Part shown: one piece after another, positions 44,785 through 54,640 of the stretch
How positions within the stretch are numbered: the stretch's first letter is position 1
Layout: every line of letters begins with the position of its first letter
NCBI RefSeq assembly: GCF_018446385.1
Contig: NC_056001.1
Coordinates: 12,084,672-12,148,671 of the forward strand
Length of the DNA: 64,000 nucleotides
Reading direction: 5' to 3'
From: Zingiber officinale
Taxonomy: Eukaryota > Streptophyta > Magnoliopsida > Zingiberales > Zingiberaceae
Program-made: the position numbers and the translations under genes
Notes under the pieces: model-generated
What the model saw: the letters and a program-made list of their open reading frames with translations, nothing else
Told to the model about the DNA's origin: nothing
The model's database searches: none

Positions 44785-44915
44785 AAGGCGCCTTAAGATC
44801 CCTTTAGGGCGCCTTTGGAGGCGCCTTAAGGGCTTCTTAAGGCGCCTTAAGTGAGCGGCGGGAAATTTCCCGCCGCTGCTTGAGGGCGCCTCCTCTTAGA
44901 TGGAGGCGCCTTCGG
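44785..44915. repeat. AAGGCGCCTT palindromes in the interior of element B
   Basis: Six GGCGCC cores lie in 130 bp between the accessory ORF start and the AT-rich array, for example TTAAGGCGCCTTAA and GGAGGCGCCTT. They are the same core as in the LTRs of this element. Confidence 0.85.
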
Positions 44916-44959
44916 ATGCTACGTGTCCCAATTTTTTTTTTTTTTAATCGACACATTCT

Positions 44960-46985
44960 TTAAGGTTTAGTTTTGATAAAAACAATATGGTTTTAGAAAT
45001 TTAAATTAAGTTTTAAAATAATTTTAAAATTTATTTTGAAATTTAAGTTAAAATAATTTTGAAATTTAAGTTTAAAATCATTTTGAAATTTAAGTTAAAA
45101 TAATTTTGAAATTTAAGTTAAAATAATTTTCAAATTTAAGTTTTTCAAATAATTTTGAAATTTAAGATTTTCAACTAATTTTGAATTTTAAGTTTTTCAA
45201 ATAATTTTAAGTTTAAAATAATTTTGAAATTGATTTTGAAAAGATTTTTAAATAATTTTGAAAAGATTTTTTTTTAAATAATTTTGAAATAAATTTTGAA
45301 AAGATTTTTTAAATAATTTTGAAATTGATTTTGAAAAGATTTTTTAAATAATTTTGAAATTAATTTTGAAAAGATTTTTAAATAATTTTGAAATTGATTT
45401 TGGAAAGATTTTTTAAATACTTTTGAAATTGATTTTGGAAAGATTTTTTAAATAATTTTGAAGTTGATTTTGGAAAGATTTTTAAATAATTTTGAAATTA
45501 ATTTTGAAAAGATTTTTTAAATAATTTTGAAATTAATTTTGAAAAGATTTTTTAAATAATTTTGAAATTAATTTTGAAAAGATTTTTTAAATAATTTTGA
45601 AAAGATTTTTTTTTTTAAATAATTTTGAAATTGATTTTTGAAAAGTTTTTTTTTAAAATAATTTTGAAAATATTTTTTAAATAATTTTGAAATTGATTTT
45701 GAAAAGATTTTTTAAATAATTTTGAAATTGATTTTGAAAAGATTTTTAAATAATTTTGAAATTGATTTTGAAAAGATTTTTAAATAATTTTAAAATTGAT
45801 TTTGAAAAGATTTTTAAATAATTTTGAAATTAATTTTGAAAAGATTTTTAAATAATTTTGAAAAGATTTTTAAATAATTTTGAAATTAAATTTGAAAATA
45901 TTTTTAAATATTTTTGAAATTAATTTTGAAAAGATTTTTTAAATAATTTTGATATTGTTTTTGAAAAGATTTTAAAATAATTTTGAAATTGATTTTGAAA
46001 AGATTTTTAAATAATTTTGAAAAGTTTTTCTAAATAATTTTGAAATTGATTTTGAAAAGATTTTTAAATAATTTTGAAATTGATTTTGAAAAGATTTTTA
46101 AATAATTTTGAAATTGATTTTGAAAAGATTTTTTAAATAATTTTGAAATTGATTTTGTAAAGATTTTTTAAATAATTTTGAAATTAATTTTGAAAAGATT
46201 TTTAAATAATTTTGAAAAGATTTTTAAATAATTTTGAAATTAATTTTGAAAAGATTTTTAAATAATTTTGAAATTTATTTTGAAAAGATTTTTTAAATAA
46301 TTTTGAAATTTATTTTGTAAAGATTTTTTAAATAATTTTGAAATTTATTTTGGAAAGATTTTTTAAATAATTTTGAAAAGATTTTATAAATAATTTTGAA
46401 AAGATTTTTTTTTTAATAATTTTGAAATTGATTTTTGAAAAGTTTTTTTTTTAAATAATTTTGAATTTGATTTTGAAAAGATTTTTTAAATAATTTTGAA
46501 ATTGATTTTTTAAATAATTTTGAAATTAATTTTGAAAAGATTTTTAAATAATTTTGAAATTAATTTTGAAAAGATTTTTAAATAATTTTGAAATTGATTT
46601 TGAAAAGATGTTTAATTAATTTTGAAATTAATTTTGAAAAGATTTTTAAATAATTTTGAAATTAATTTTGAAAAGATTTTTTAAATAATTTTGAAATTGA
46701 TTTTTAAAAGATTTTTTAAATAATTTTGAAATTGATTTTGAAAAGTTTTTTAAATAATTTTGAAATTGATTTTGAAAAGATTTTTAAATAATTTTGAAAT
46801 TGATTTTGAAAAGTTTTTTTAAATAATTTTGAAATAGATTTTGAAAAGTTTTTTTAAAAATAATTTTGAAATTAATTTTGAAAAGATTTTTTAAATAATT
46901 TTGAAATTAATTTTGAAAAGATTTTTAAATAATTTTGAAATTAATTTTGAAAAGTTTTTTTTTTAAATAATTTTGAAAAGAATTT
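44960..46985. repeat. 2 kb AT-rich minisatellite, about 34-36 bp unit
   Basis: Roughly 55 imperfect copies of ATAATTTTGAAATTGATT followed by TTGAAAAGATTTTTAA. Units vary mainly in T-run length and in GATT against AATT. The array begins (minus direction) right after TAGATCGGGTGAGATGACTAAG at about 47010-46990. That is the same place where the copia array starts at 34030. Confidence 0.92.
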
Positions 46986-46999
46986 TGTTTCTTAGTCAT

Positions 47000-47897
47000 C
47001 TCACCCGATCTAAATTGTCAATCAGAGAATCATATAATTGATGTGAGATGATTTACTGTTGAATTCAAGGGTCTAGTTAAACTTTGTGTTAGATTCAGAT
47101 TTAGCTTTGGGTTCAACAAGTAAGCATTCTTTGGATAAACTTCTAGGATATGGTGAGTCACAAGGAGCTCATTAAAGTAATCATGCCTTCGAGGTTTTCC
47201 AAATAGTCCTACCCATTGAACTTAATACTAAAACTTGATCTAACTAGTTATGATCCATTTAAGGGTAGCTTCGGTCAGTTCCACTTGGCCAAATGCACCA
47301 GGTCGAAGCCATATCTTCCTAGACATGCGATGCCCAAGCTTCCCTAACGTACTATCATCCAAAAACTTCACCAGTACTGTGGTTCAAGTTAAACTTATCC
47401 CGTTTTAATCTAACCTTAATTACCCTGCCGGGTAATCTATTCTTGTTTTACCCATTTTGGATAGATTAGGTTCAGTTACCCTATCGGGTAGTTCAGTTGG
47501 ACGTGCCAGCTAGTTTGGATCCTCCATCTAGTTTTCAATTTAATTTTGAATTTTTTAGTTTAATTTCGAATTTTAAATTTTGAATTTGATTTTTAATTTT
47601 TAATTTTTAATTTAATTTCGAATTTTAAATTTAGAATTTGATTTTTAATTTTGAATTTTTAATTTAATTTCGAATTTTAATTTAGAATTTGATTTTTAAT
47701 TTTGAATTTTTAATTTAATTTCGAATTTTAAATTAAGATCGTTTTCATTTTAGCTTTCCCTGGATCACGGCCTCGATATGGTCTGTCGAGGTAGTATATT
47801 TGATCCTTCGGAACCCAGTATTGGCCAAGTCCAATTTGATTGATCAATTTGGACTTGGGGACCCATGCTTGGACTGATTTACTACTTTGTTTGTTTA
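47000..47897 (-). other. gag-downstream spacer of element B
   Basis: It aligns with the copia spacer 33620-34030. It also contains a smaller AT-rich repeat, AATTTCGAATTTTAAATTTAGAATTTGATTTTTAA, at 47520-47740. No intact ORF is seen. Confidence 0.65.
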
Positions 47898-49373
47898 TTA
47901 AGGATAAATAAGATTATATTTCCTTTTGTTTTTATATCCTAGCCTAGTTCTATTGTAGACGGCTCTTTGTGTCCCAAGAATTAGATCCAAATTCTTGGAG
48001 CCCAGAGAGAACTTTTCTAAAGTAATTTTTAAATCTTTTAACTGATTTTTCAGATTTGAATTTTCTTTCTCAAGTTGTTGTACTTGAGTTGAATCTTCAG
48101 TTAAAGATGTTGAGTTAGTTACTCCTTTAAGAATGGTTACTTCTTTTAAAAGTGACTTAATTTTCAAATTTGACTTGGCTAATTTGCGAAGTAAATAATT
48201 GACTAAATTATTAAGCCTAGGAATACTTACAGCGGAGTCTGGCCCTTCGGAAACGGATGTGGATCCGTGGCTTTGCTCGGAGTCGGCTTCTGACTCGCTC
48301 TCGGATTCGCTGATCTGGTCCCGGGCCATCAATGCGAGTAAACTCGTTTGGTCGAGTTCGTCGTCTTCGTCCTCCGAAGAAGATTCGTCCCAGGTTACCT
48401 TTAGTGCCTTCTTTCTTCTTTGCTTCTTGGCTTCCTTTTGATTGGGGCAGTTGGCTTTTATATGCCCCTTCTGGTTGCACCTGTAGCAAGTGACTTCGTA
48501 CTTTACCTTTGAGTTCTGTTGAGCCTCCTTGGATTGAACTGCCTTCTTTAGATCTTTCTTGTTGAATCCCTTCTTCTTCTTGTAGAGCTTCTTCACGAGA
48601 TTTACTAGTTCGCTGGTCAGTTCATCCTCTGAATCTTCTGAGTCGGGTTCGTCTTCTGATTCCGATTCAATCTTTCGCCATACTCTTGATTCCCTTGTTC
48701 GACTTGTACCTGCAACCAAAGCAATGCCCTTCTCGGATGGCTGTGCATTAGTTTGTTCATGGAGTTCAAATTCACTAAATAATTCGTCTAATTTTAAGGA
48801 AGACAAATCCTTAGAGACTTTGTAGGCATCTACCATTGATGCCCACAATGAACTCCTAGGAAATGAGTTAAGAGCATACCTTATTATATCTCTGTTTTCT
48901 ACCTTTTGCCCGATTCCATGAAGAGAGTTCAGAATATCTTGGATTCGAGCGTGTAGAGAACTTGCCGTCTCACCTTCCTGCATTTTCAAATTGTATAATT
49001 TGTTAAGTAACAGATCACGCTTACTTACCTTGGTTTCCGAGGTGCCCTCGTGAAGTTCGATCAGCTTCTCCCATAGTTCCTTTGCGGAGGAGAATGGACC
49101 GACTCTGTTGAGCTCTTCTTTGGTCAGACCGCACTGGATGGTGCAGGTGGCTTTGGCGTCGGCTTCCACTTTTTTGATAAATGCGGGCTCCCAGTTCTCA
49201 CAGGATGTAGGCTTACCGTCTGTACCAGTTGGTAGTTGCAGTCCTGTTTTGACGATCATCCAGGTGTCGAACTGGATCTTTAGATATATCTCCATTCACC
49301 CCTTCCAATATCCGAAGTCTTCTCTGGAAAATAATGGGGGACGAACGGTGCTATATCCTTCTTGTTGGGCCAT
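47898..49373 (-). pseudogene. gag of element B (UBN2, zinc knuckle), one in-frame stop near the start
   Basis: The natural start is at 49373 (MAQQEGYSTVRPPLF...). A single TGA at 49298-49296 interrupts it after YWKG. The rest is an intact 465-residue frame (49295-47898). The UBN2 capsid region covers about residues 1-200 of that frame, with KRDLLLNKLYNLKMQEGETA and SLKLDELFSEFELHEQTNA. One CCHC knuckle, CYRCNQKGHIKANC, is at about residues 270-283. An acidic stretch and a C-terminal coiled coil ending LDLILGTQRAVYNRTRLG follow. Whether re-initiation at the second ATG gives a working Gag is unknown. Confidence 0.88.
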
Positions 49374-49610
49374 TTAGATCTACAAAAAAAATAGAAACAA
49401 CAAGATCTATTCCAAGACTAAGTCTTGGATTAGTAGTGCGGGAGGAAGGAAAAAATAACAGGCTCGAGTGGTATTGACCAACTTTGAGCAAAAAAATCGA
49501 TTCGTAAAAAGAAATTAGAATATAGCTATGAGGCTAAATTCTAATCGACTCCGAACAAAACCACGAAAAAATTTTCTCGAATAGTGGTTGCACTGATTCA
49601 AGACGACCCC

Positions 49611-49622
49611 GCTCTGATACCA
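49611..49622 (-). other. primer-binding site of element B
   Basis: The minus strand reads TGGTATCAGAGC two bases inside the 5' LTR. Confidence 0.9.
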
Positions 49623-49624
49623 AT

Positions 49625-50861
49625 TGTTGGATCGAGACGCGCTAGAGGGGGGGGTGAATAGCGCTCGCGGCTATTTTGATCGTATCGGAATCGTAAAACT
49701 ATCAAAGTAAATATACGCAGCGGAAATAACGAATGCAATCACAGAGGGACACAAGAAGTTTTACTTCGTTCGGAGCCTAGGTCGACTCCTACTCGAAGGC
49801 CCGCGATCCTTGATCGCTTTCGGTGGGCAACACTTATAAGTACGAAAAGGAGTACAAGATTTACAATTAGTACAGTAATTAAAAAAAAGTATACCGACGA
49901 CAGAATCGTAATCTCGAAGCTCCTGGTCGTTGTGGACTCGTAACAGCACTTCAGGGTCGTTGATTGAGCAGCACGCAGCACAAGGATCGCTTGGAAGTTG
50001 TTCAGTTTCAATGCTGCTCGAAGTCCCCTTATAAAGGGCATCCAAGGCGCCTTGAAGGCCTCTGAAGGCGCCTTCAAGGCTCCGACTCCACCGTGCAGAT
50101 GAGCGTTGACCAGTTTGCGCTTATCACCTTTGAGGGCGCCTTCAAGGGCCTTCAAGGCGCCTCCAGAGCCAGCTGAGGCGCCTTCAAGCCTGTTTCGCGG
50201 CCAGGTCAGCTTTTGTACCCGAGGCGCCTCCAAGCTCCATGGAGGCGCCTCGGACACTGTTCATCCGAGGAATTAGGTTGCTCCTTTGCACCTGCAAGAT
50301 ACGTTAGTTCCAAACACAATCCTGCAACACAAAGTTAGCACAAAACACATGATAAATAAAGTATAGACAGTCTCCGGACTGTCCGAGTCTGACTTCGGGT
50401 TTCCGACCGGAAACCCTAGGTCGACCCGACGCCTACTGTTCCCTCTACGGGGAACGCGTCCTCACCTACTCCACTCAGGAGATTTTACCTGTTGCCAGTC
50501 GATCCTCCAGATCGACTGGACTTTTGCTCAGCACCCGACGCTTCCGGACTTTCTGCTGGACATCCGCTTCCCGGCCAATCCAGTCTTTCACCTGGTTCGC
50601 GACACCAGGACTTTCCACCTAGGGTTACCACCCCCTAGGACTTTTGCCTGAAGACATCGACCTACCAAGACTTTCCGCATAGGGTTACCACCCCCTATGA
50701 CCTAGGGTTACCGCCCCCTAGGGTTTTCCTTTTGCCTAACCGCAGCTAGGACTTTCCTGACATCCTCAAGTAGACTTGTTAGACTACCAAACATCTTAAC
50801 TTTGAATTCTTTACCATTATCAAAATACGAGTTCGATCGTCGGATGCTTCCCGCACCAACA
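49625..50861 (-). repeat. 5' LTR of element B
   Basis: It starts TGTTGGATCGAGACGCG at 49625 and ends CCGCACCAACA, followed by the TCAAC duplication. Hairpin, palindrome, TATA and G-run features match the other LTR. Confidence 0.93.
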
Positions 50862-51520
50862 TCAACTTCCCAATGAACTCCCATTCATTGTATTCAATGC
50901 TCCCCCTTGAGCAGTAATCTTCGTTTCAATGCTCATCCAAGAGTAATTTTCACTTTACCAATGAAGGTCTGATCCCCTTCATTAACTCAATGCTCGTCCT
51001 GTTAGAATGTATACTAAAAGCCTAGCTTTTTGTATAAACATTTACTTAGAAATTAAAATCACATTGGTCAAATGTCTACATTTATACGCTAAGTGCAGTT
51101 ATTCAATTAATTCATATTGTAGATAACATGGTGTGTGGTGTCACACACAGTAAATCATGTTATCAGTTTCTTATAAATTATAAACAGTAGTTCACGACTA
51201 AAATGGTTAGGAATAAACCATTGGAATAGTCGTAGTGTAATTTGGTATTAGTTTATCTTGACTATAAAATTACACTAGTACACTCTGAGTGTATTGAATA
51301 TGACTATTTAAGGTAAGTTCTTTTTATACTGACTTAATAAAAGAACAAGACCTTTGTTATTATGGAAGTGTGTGCTCTTAATCCCGATATAATAACAAGC
51401 ACGTGTACTTAGTGTTGGTGCGGTCAGCACTAACGATTTAACCCAAGTTTTGATGAATGACAAATAGGTTAAGTTAGTTTTGTTGTTGTCTGACACTTTG
51501 ATCGAGTGTGCAGGAGAAGT

Positions 51521-51676
51521 CCAGACAGGTTGACGGGCTGACCGGATGTCTGGCACGAAGTCCAGCTAGGTCGACGGGCTGACCGGATAGCTGGCGAGAA
51601 GTCCAAGCGGGTCGACGGGCTGACCGGACGCTTGGCGAGAAGTCCAGACGGGTCGACGGGCTGACCGGACGTCTAG
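51521..51676. repeat. four hairpin units with covarying arms
   Basis: The units share AAGTCC and an inner GGTCGACGGGCTGACCGGA, but the outer arms differ and remain complementary. CCAGACA (51521-51527) pairs with TGTCTGG (51547-51553). CCAGCTA (51562-51568) pairs with TAGCTGG (51588-51594). CCAAGCG (51603-51609) pairs with CGCTTGG (51629-51635). CCAGACG (51644-51650) pairs with CGTCTAG (51670-51676, one mismatch). The inner GGTC pairs with GACC; unit 1 has GGTT, which still allows a G-U pair. Confidence 0.9.
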
Positions 51677-51944
51677 CAGGTAAGTGAGGTAAGTCACTGG
51701 AGGGGAGTGACTGCGAGGACGCGTTCCCGGGAAGGGAACATTAGGCGTCGATCCGGCTTAGATCCATTTCGGATATCTAAGTCGAGATCGTGACTAGATT
51801 CCGGTCTTGAAAAGACGGAATCTAAGTCATACTATTTGTGCTAATTCATACTATTATAAAATGTGCTAACAATCTATGTTGCAGGATATATATCGCCTCA
51901 GACTAACTTTGTTTTGCAGGAAAAGGGAGTTTTCTGGAACAAGG

Positions 51945-52085
51945 TGGTCCGGGCGCCCGGAAGGGATCCGGGCGCCCGGAAAGCAAATTATATCCAGCCA
52001 AGTCGTCGCCACGTGGAGCATCACGGTTTGAGCAGCTACGTCACATTCCAGGCGCCGGGAAGGAATCCAGGCGCCAGGAGCAATA
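51945..52085. repeat. GGGCGCCCGGA / AGGCGCC palindromes beside the TATA box
   Basis: GGGCGCCCGGAAGGGATCC followed by GGGCGCCCGGA, then CAGGCGCCGGGAAGG and CAGGCGCCAGG, lie directly before the TATA box at 52083-52093. Confidence 0.8.
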
Positions 52086-53189
52086 TATAAAAGAAGCCCC
52101 AGGCAGGAGCTTCAGAGAATCAATCATCAATCTGAGAACTCTTCTACTGTTGGTCCTGCTGCTCTACTGCGACGCCAACAAAGCTCCGACAAAGTGCTCC
52201 TTCGGTTTTTAGTTAATTTCCTTGTCGGTATTACTTTGTTTCACTAGCATTCCCGGTATTCATTTTGTAATTATATTCGAATTGTTAGTGATTGCCCAAC
52301 GAAAGTGGTCAAGGACCACGGGCCTTCGAGTAGGAGTCGTCACAGGCTCCGAACGAAGTAAAAACAACTGTGTTCATTTACTTTTCCGCTGCGTATTTTT
52401 ACTCGACTTTTCGAATCGATATTCACCCCCCCCCCCTCTATCGAATCTAATGGTCTACACTTAGTATTTATTTCTTTGACTTATCAAAGGGTGAGATTTA
52501 GCTTGATAAATCAATAAGCTCGATAAGTTGGGAAATGATATTATTTATAGTGTGTGTTATCGATTATAGAAGAAATCTGTGTCCTAGTAATCTAGGTTGA
52601 TAATGTCCCCAAGGGGAGCTCATAAGGATTGTCATGTAAACCATGCAGGTGGACTTAGTCCGGCATGACAATAAGGTTGAGTGGTACTACTCTTAGACTA
52701 TGACATTAATTAATTGAGTTGTCAGTAACTCAATTAATTAGTGGACATCCGACATCTTAAACACAGAGAGACTAACACACTCATAATAAGAAGGAGCCCA
52801 AAATGTAATTTGAGATTGGTGCGGTAGTTCATTAATAATTCTTTAGTGGTATGAATTATTATTGATGAAATTAAGTTGGGTGTTCGGAGCGAACACGAGA
52901 AGTTTAATTTCATCGGGAGACCAAAATCAATTTCTCCTCTCGGTCCCTATCATAGCCTCTTATTTATAAAGTATTATACCCACCTTTATACTCATCCTAA
53001 GGTGGTCGGTCAAGCAAGCTTGGAACCCAAGCTTGGGCCAGCCAAAGCAAATAGGATGAGCAAGTTGTGTGGCCGACCCTAGCTTGGAGCCCAAGCTTGG
53101 TGTGGTCGGCCATATCAAATTAAAAGGAATTTAATTTTTTAAATTTTTCTTATGTGGATTCCATGGTTTTAAAAGAGAGTTTAAAATTT

Positions 53190-53460
53190 AAATCTTTCCT
53201 TTTATAACTTTCTACAAAAGATTAAGAAAAGATTTGGTATCTTTCCTTATTTGTAGATTGAAAGGAAGATTTTAATTTTGAGAAAACTTTCCTTTTTTTG
53301 TAACCATGTTTATGATTTAAAATAGAGTTTTAAAATTATAAATTTTTCCTTTTATAAGTTTCTACAAAGGATTAAGAAAAGATTTGATATCTTTCCTCAT
53401 TTGTAAATTGTAAGGAAGATTTTAATTTTGAAGAAAACTTTCCTTTTTGGAAATTATTCA
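53190..53460. repeat. tandem repeat, about 135 bp unit, in the 2.6 kb LTR family
   Basis: Two units contain TTTCTACAAA-GATTAAGAAAAGATTTG followed by ATCTTTCCT-ATTTGTA and GGAAGATTTTAATTTTG. The opposite-strand copy of this LTR family has the corresponding repeat at 60320-60620. Confidence 0.75.
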
Positions 53461-54640
53461 CATGTTTAAAAGAAAGATTTTAATTTATACAATTTCATTT
53501 TATAACCAACCATGAAGGGAAAAACTATTAGAGAATTTTTTAAAATTTCGGAAGTAAATTAGGAAGTTTTAATTCTTGTGTTATTAAAATTTTGTTGCTT
53601 GGAGCTATGAGGTGGTCGGCCACTTAATTTAAGAAAAGGAAATTGGTTTTAAATCAATTAAATTTTCCTTTTCATGGTAAAGAAAATAAGGAAGTTTTTA
53701 TTTAAATTTTCCTTATTTGCCAAGACCAAGGATTATAAAAGAGGGGGTAGAGGTGCCTCACAAAGGGGAATAACTCTATTCTATTTTTCTCTCTTTTCTT
53801 CCTTGGTGTGGCCAACCATCCTCTTCTCTTCTTCTCTTCCTTTTGGTGGCCGAACCTCATCACTCTCAAGGAGATTCTTGTGGTGGTCGGATCCTACTTG
53901 GAGAAGAAAAAGAGGAAGGAGTTTCTTGCATCCCTTGGAGCTTGGTGGTGGTGGTCGAACCTCTACATCCTTGGAGGAGTTTTTGTAGTCGGAACTTGGT
54001 GAAGAAGAAAGAAGGGCTTAGGTGGTTCTCATCTTGGTAGATCATTGCCCACAACATCCGAGATAAGAAGAGGAATACAGTAGAAGATCAAGAGGTTGTT
54101 GCTTACAAAGAAAGATATAACTAGTAATTATGTTTCGCATCATACTAGTTTTTCTTTGTATGAATTCCAAACACAAGAGGCATATAATTCTAAGTTTCAA
54201 ATTTGTGATTCGAGTTTGTGTTTTTTTTTATTTTTTTAATTTGTGATTCGATTGTTCTTTTTAGTTAAACCTAGAGTTATATAAAGAAATTAAATATTAG
54301 ATTTCATTAAAAGGCTTTGTCTAGGAAGTGGTGGTTGCTCCCATATCCAAGAAGGCCTAGTGCCTCTCCATGTTTAACATGGAAGCTTATTTCTAAAATT
54401 AATATTTAATTGAATTTATAACGTAGGTGGATTTAGATCAATAATGTCAAACATCATTTGTGATCCAAGTCTAAACCACTAAGAACAGATAAGTTAAATT
54501 TGGAATCAATAATGTTAAGTTCCGTTTACGATTCCTAATTTAATTTCTAAAGAACACAATAGGTTGTTAGGAAAGGTTCGACACTTGTATAAAATTTTTG
54601 TATAGTGGAACCGGTACGATCTTCCTAGGACCAACCAACA

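Larger units (their letters stand above)
41154..50861 (-). mobile_element. element B: young non-autonomous gag-bearing LTR retrotransposon, TSD TCAAC
   Basis: Perfect TCAAC duplications (41149-41153 and 50862-50866) flank a 9.7 kb element. It has near-identical LTRs (41154-42377 and 49625-50861), a primer site (49611-49622), gag (49373-47898), an AT-rich array (44960-46985), an accessory ORF (44579-43368) and a polypurine tract next to 42377. There is no protease, integrase or reverse transcriptase. The gag and the spacer that follows are homologous to the SIRE-like copia at 22826-37140. It is thus a derivative in which pol is absent and an array and a new ORF are present. Confidence 0.93.
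51413..52459 (+). mobile_element. solo LTR of the SIRE-like copia family, TSD CTTAG
   Basis: Perfect CTTAG duplications at 51408-51412 and 52460-52464 flank a 1,047-bp LTR that starts TGTTGGTGCGGTCAGCACTAACG and ends ATGGTCTACA. It matches the copia 5' LTR at 22826-26804. Features in order are a hairpin array (51521-51676), GGGCGCCCGGA blocks (51945-52080), a TATA box ATATATAAAAG (52083-52093) and a poly-C motif (52420-52440). Confidence 0.92.
51001..54640 (+). mobile_element. solo LTR (2.6 kb family), plus orientation, carrying a second solo LTR
   Basis: It starts TGTTAGAATGTATACTAAAAGC and ends GACCAACCAACA. Flanks are CGTCC (50996-51000) and CCCCC (54641-54645). A related copy of the host sequence (AATGCTCCCCCTTGAGCAGTAATC at 50906) suggests the original duplication was CCCCC, now two bases changed. 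It contains the solo LTR 51413-52459. Net length is about 2.59 kb. It is the same family as the outer solo LTR 38004-61749, in the other orientation. Confidence 0.8.

Noticed and set aside
47500..47760. Possible tRNA or small RNA in the AT-rich repeat after the element B gag
   Set aside because: The sequence is a simple AT-rich repeat without cloverleaf pairing or A/B boxes.
53674..53988. ORFs in the 2.6 kb LTR family, for example 104 residues
   Set aside because: They lie inside a solo LTR and the corresponding opposite-strand copy does not keep the frame.
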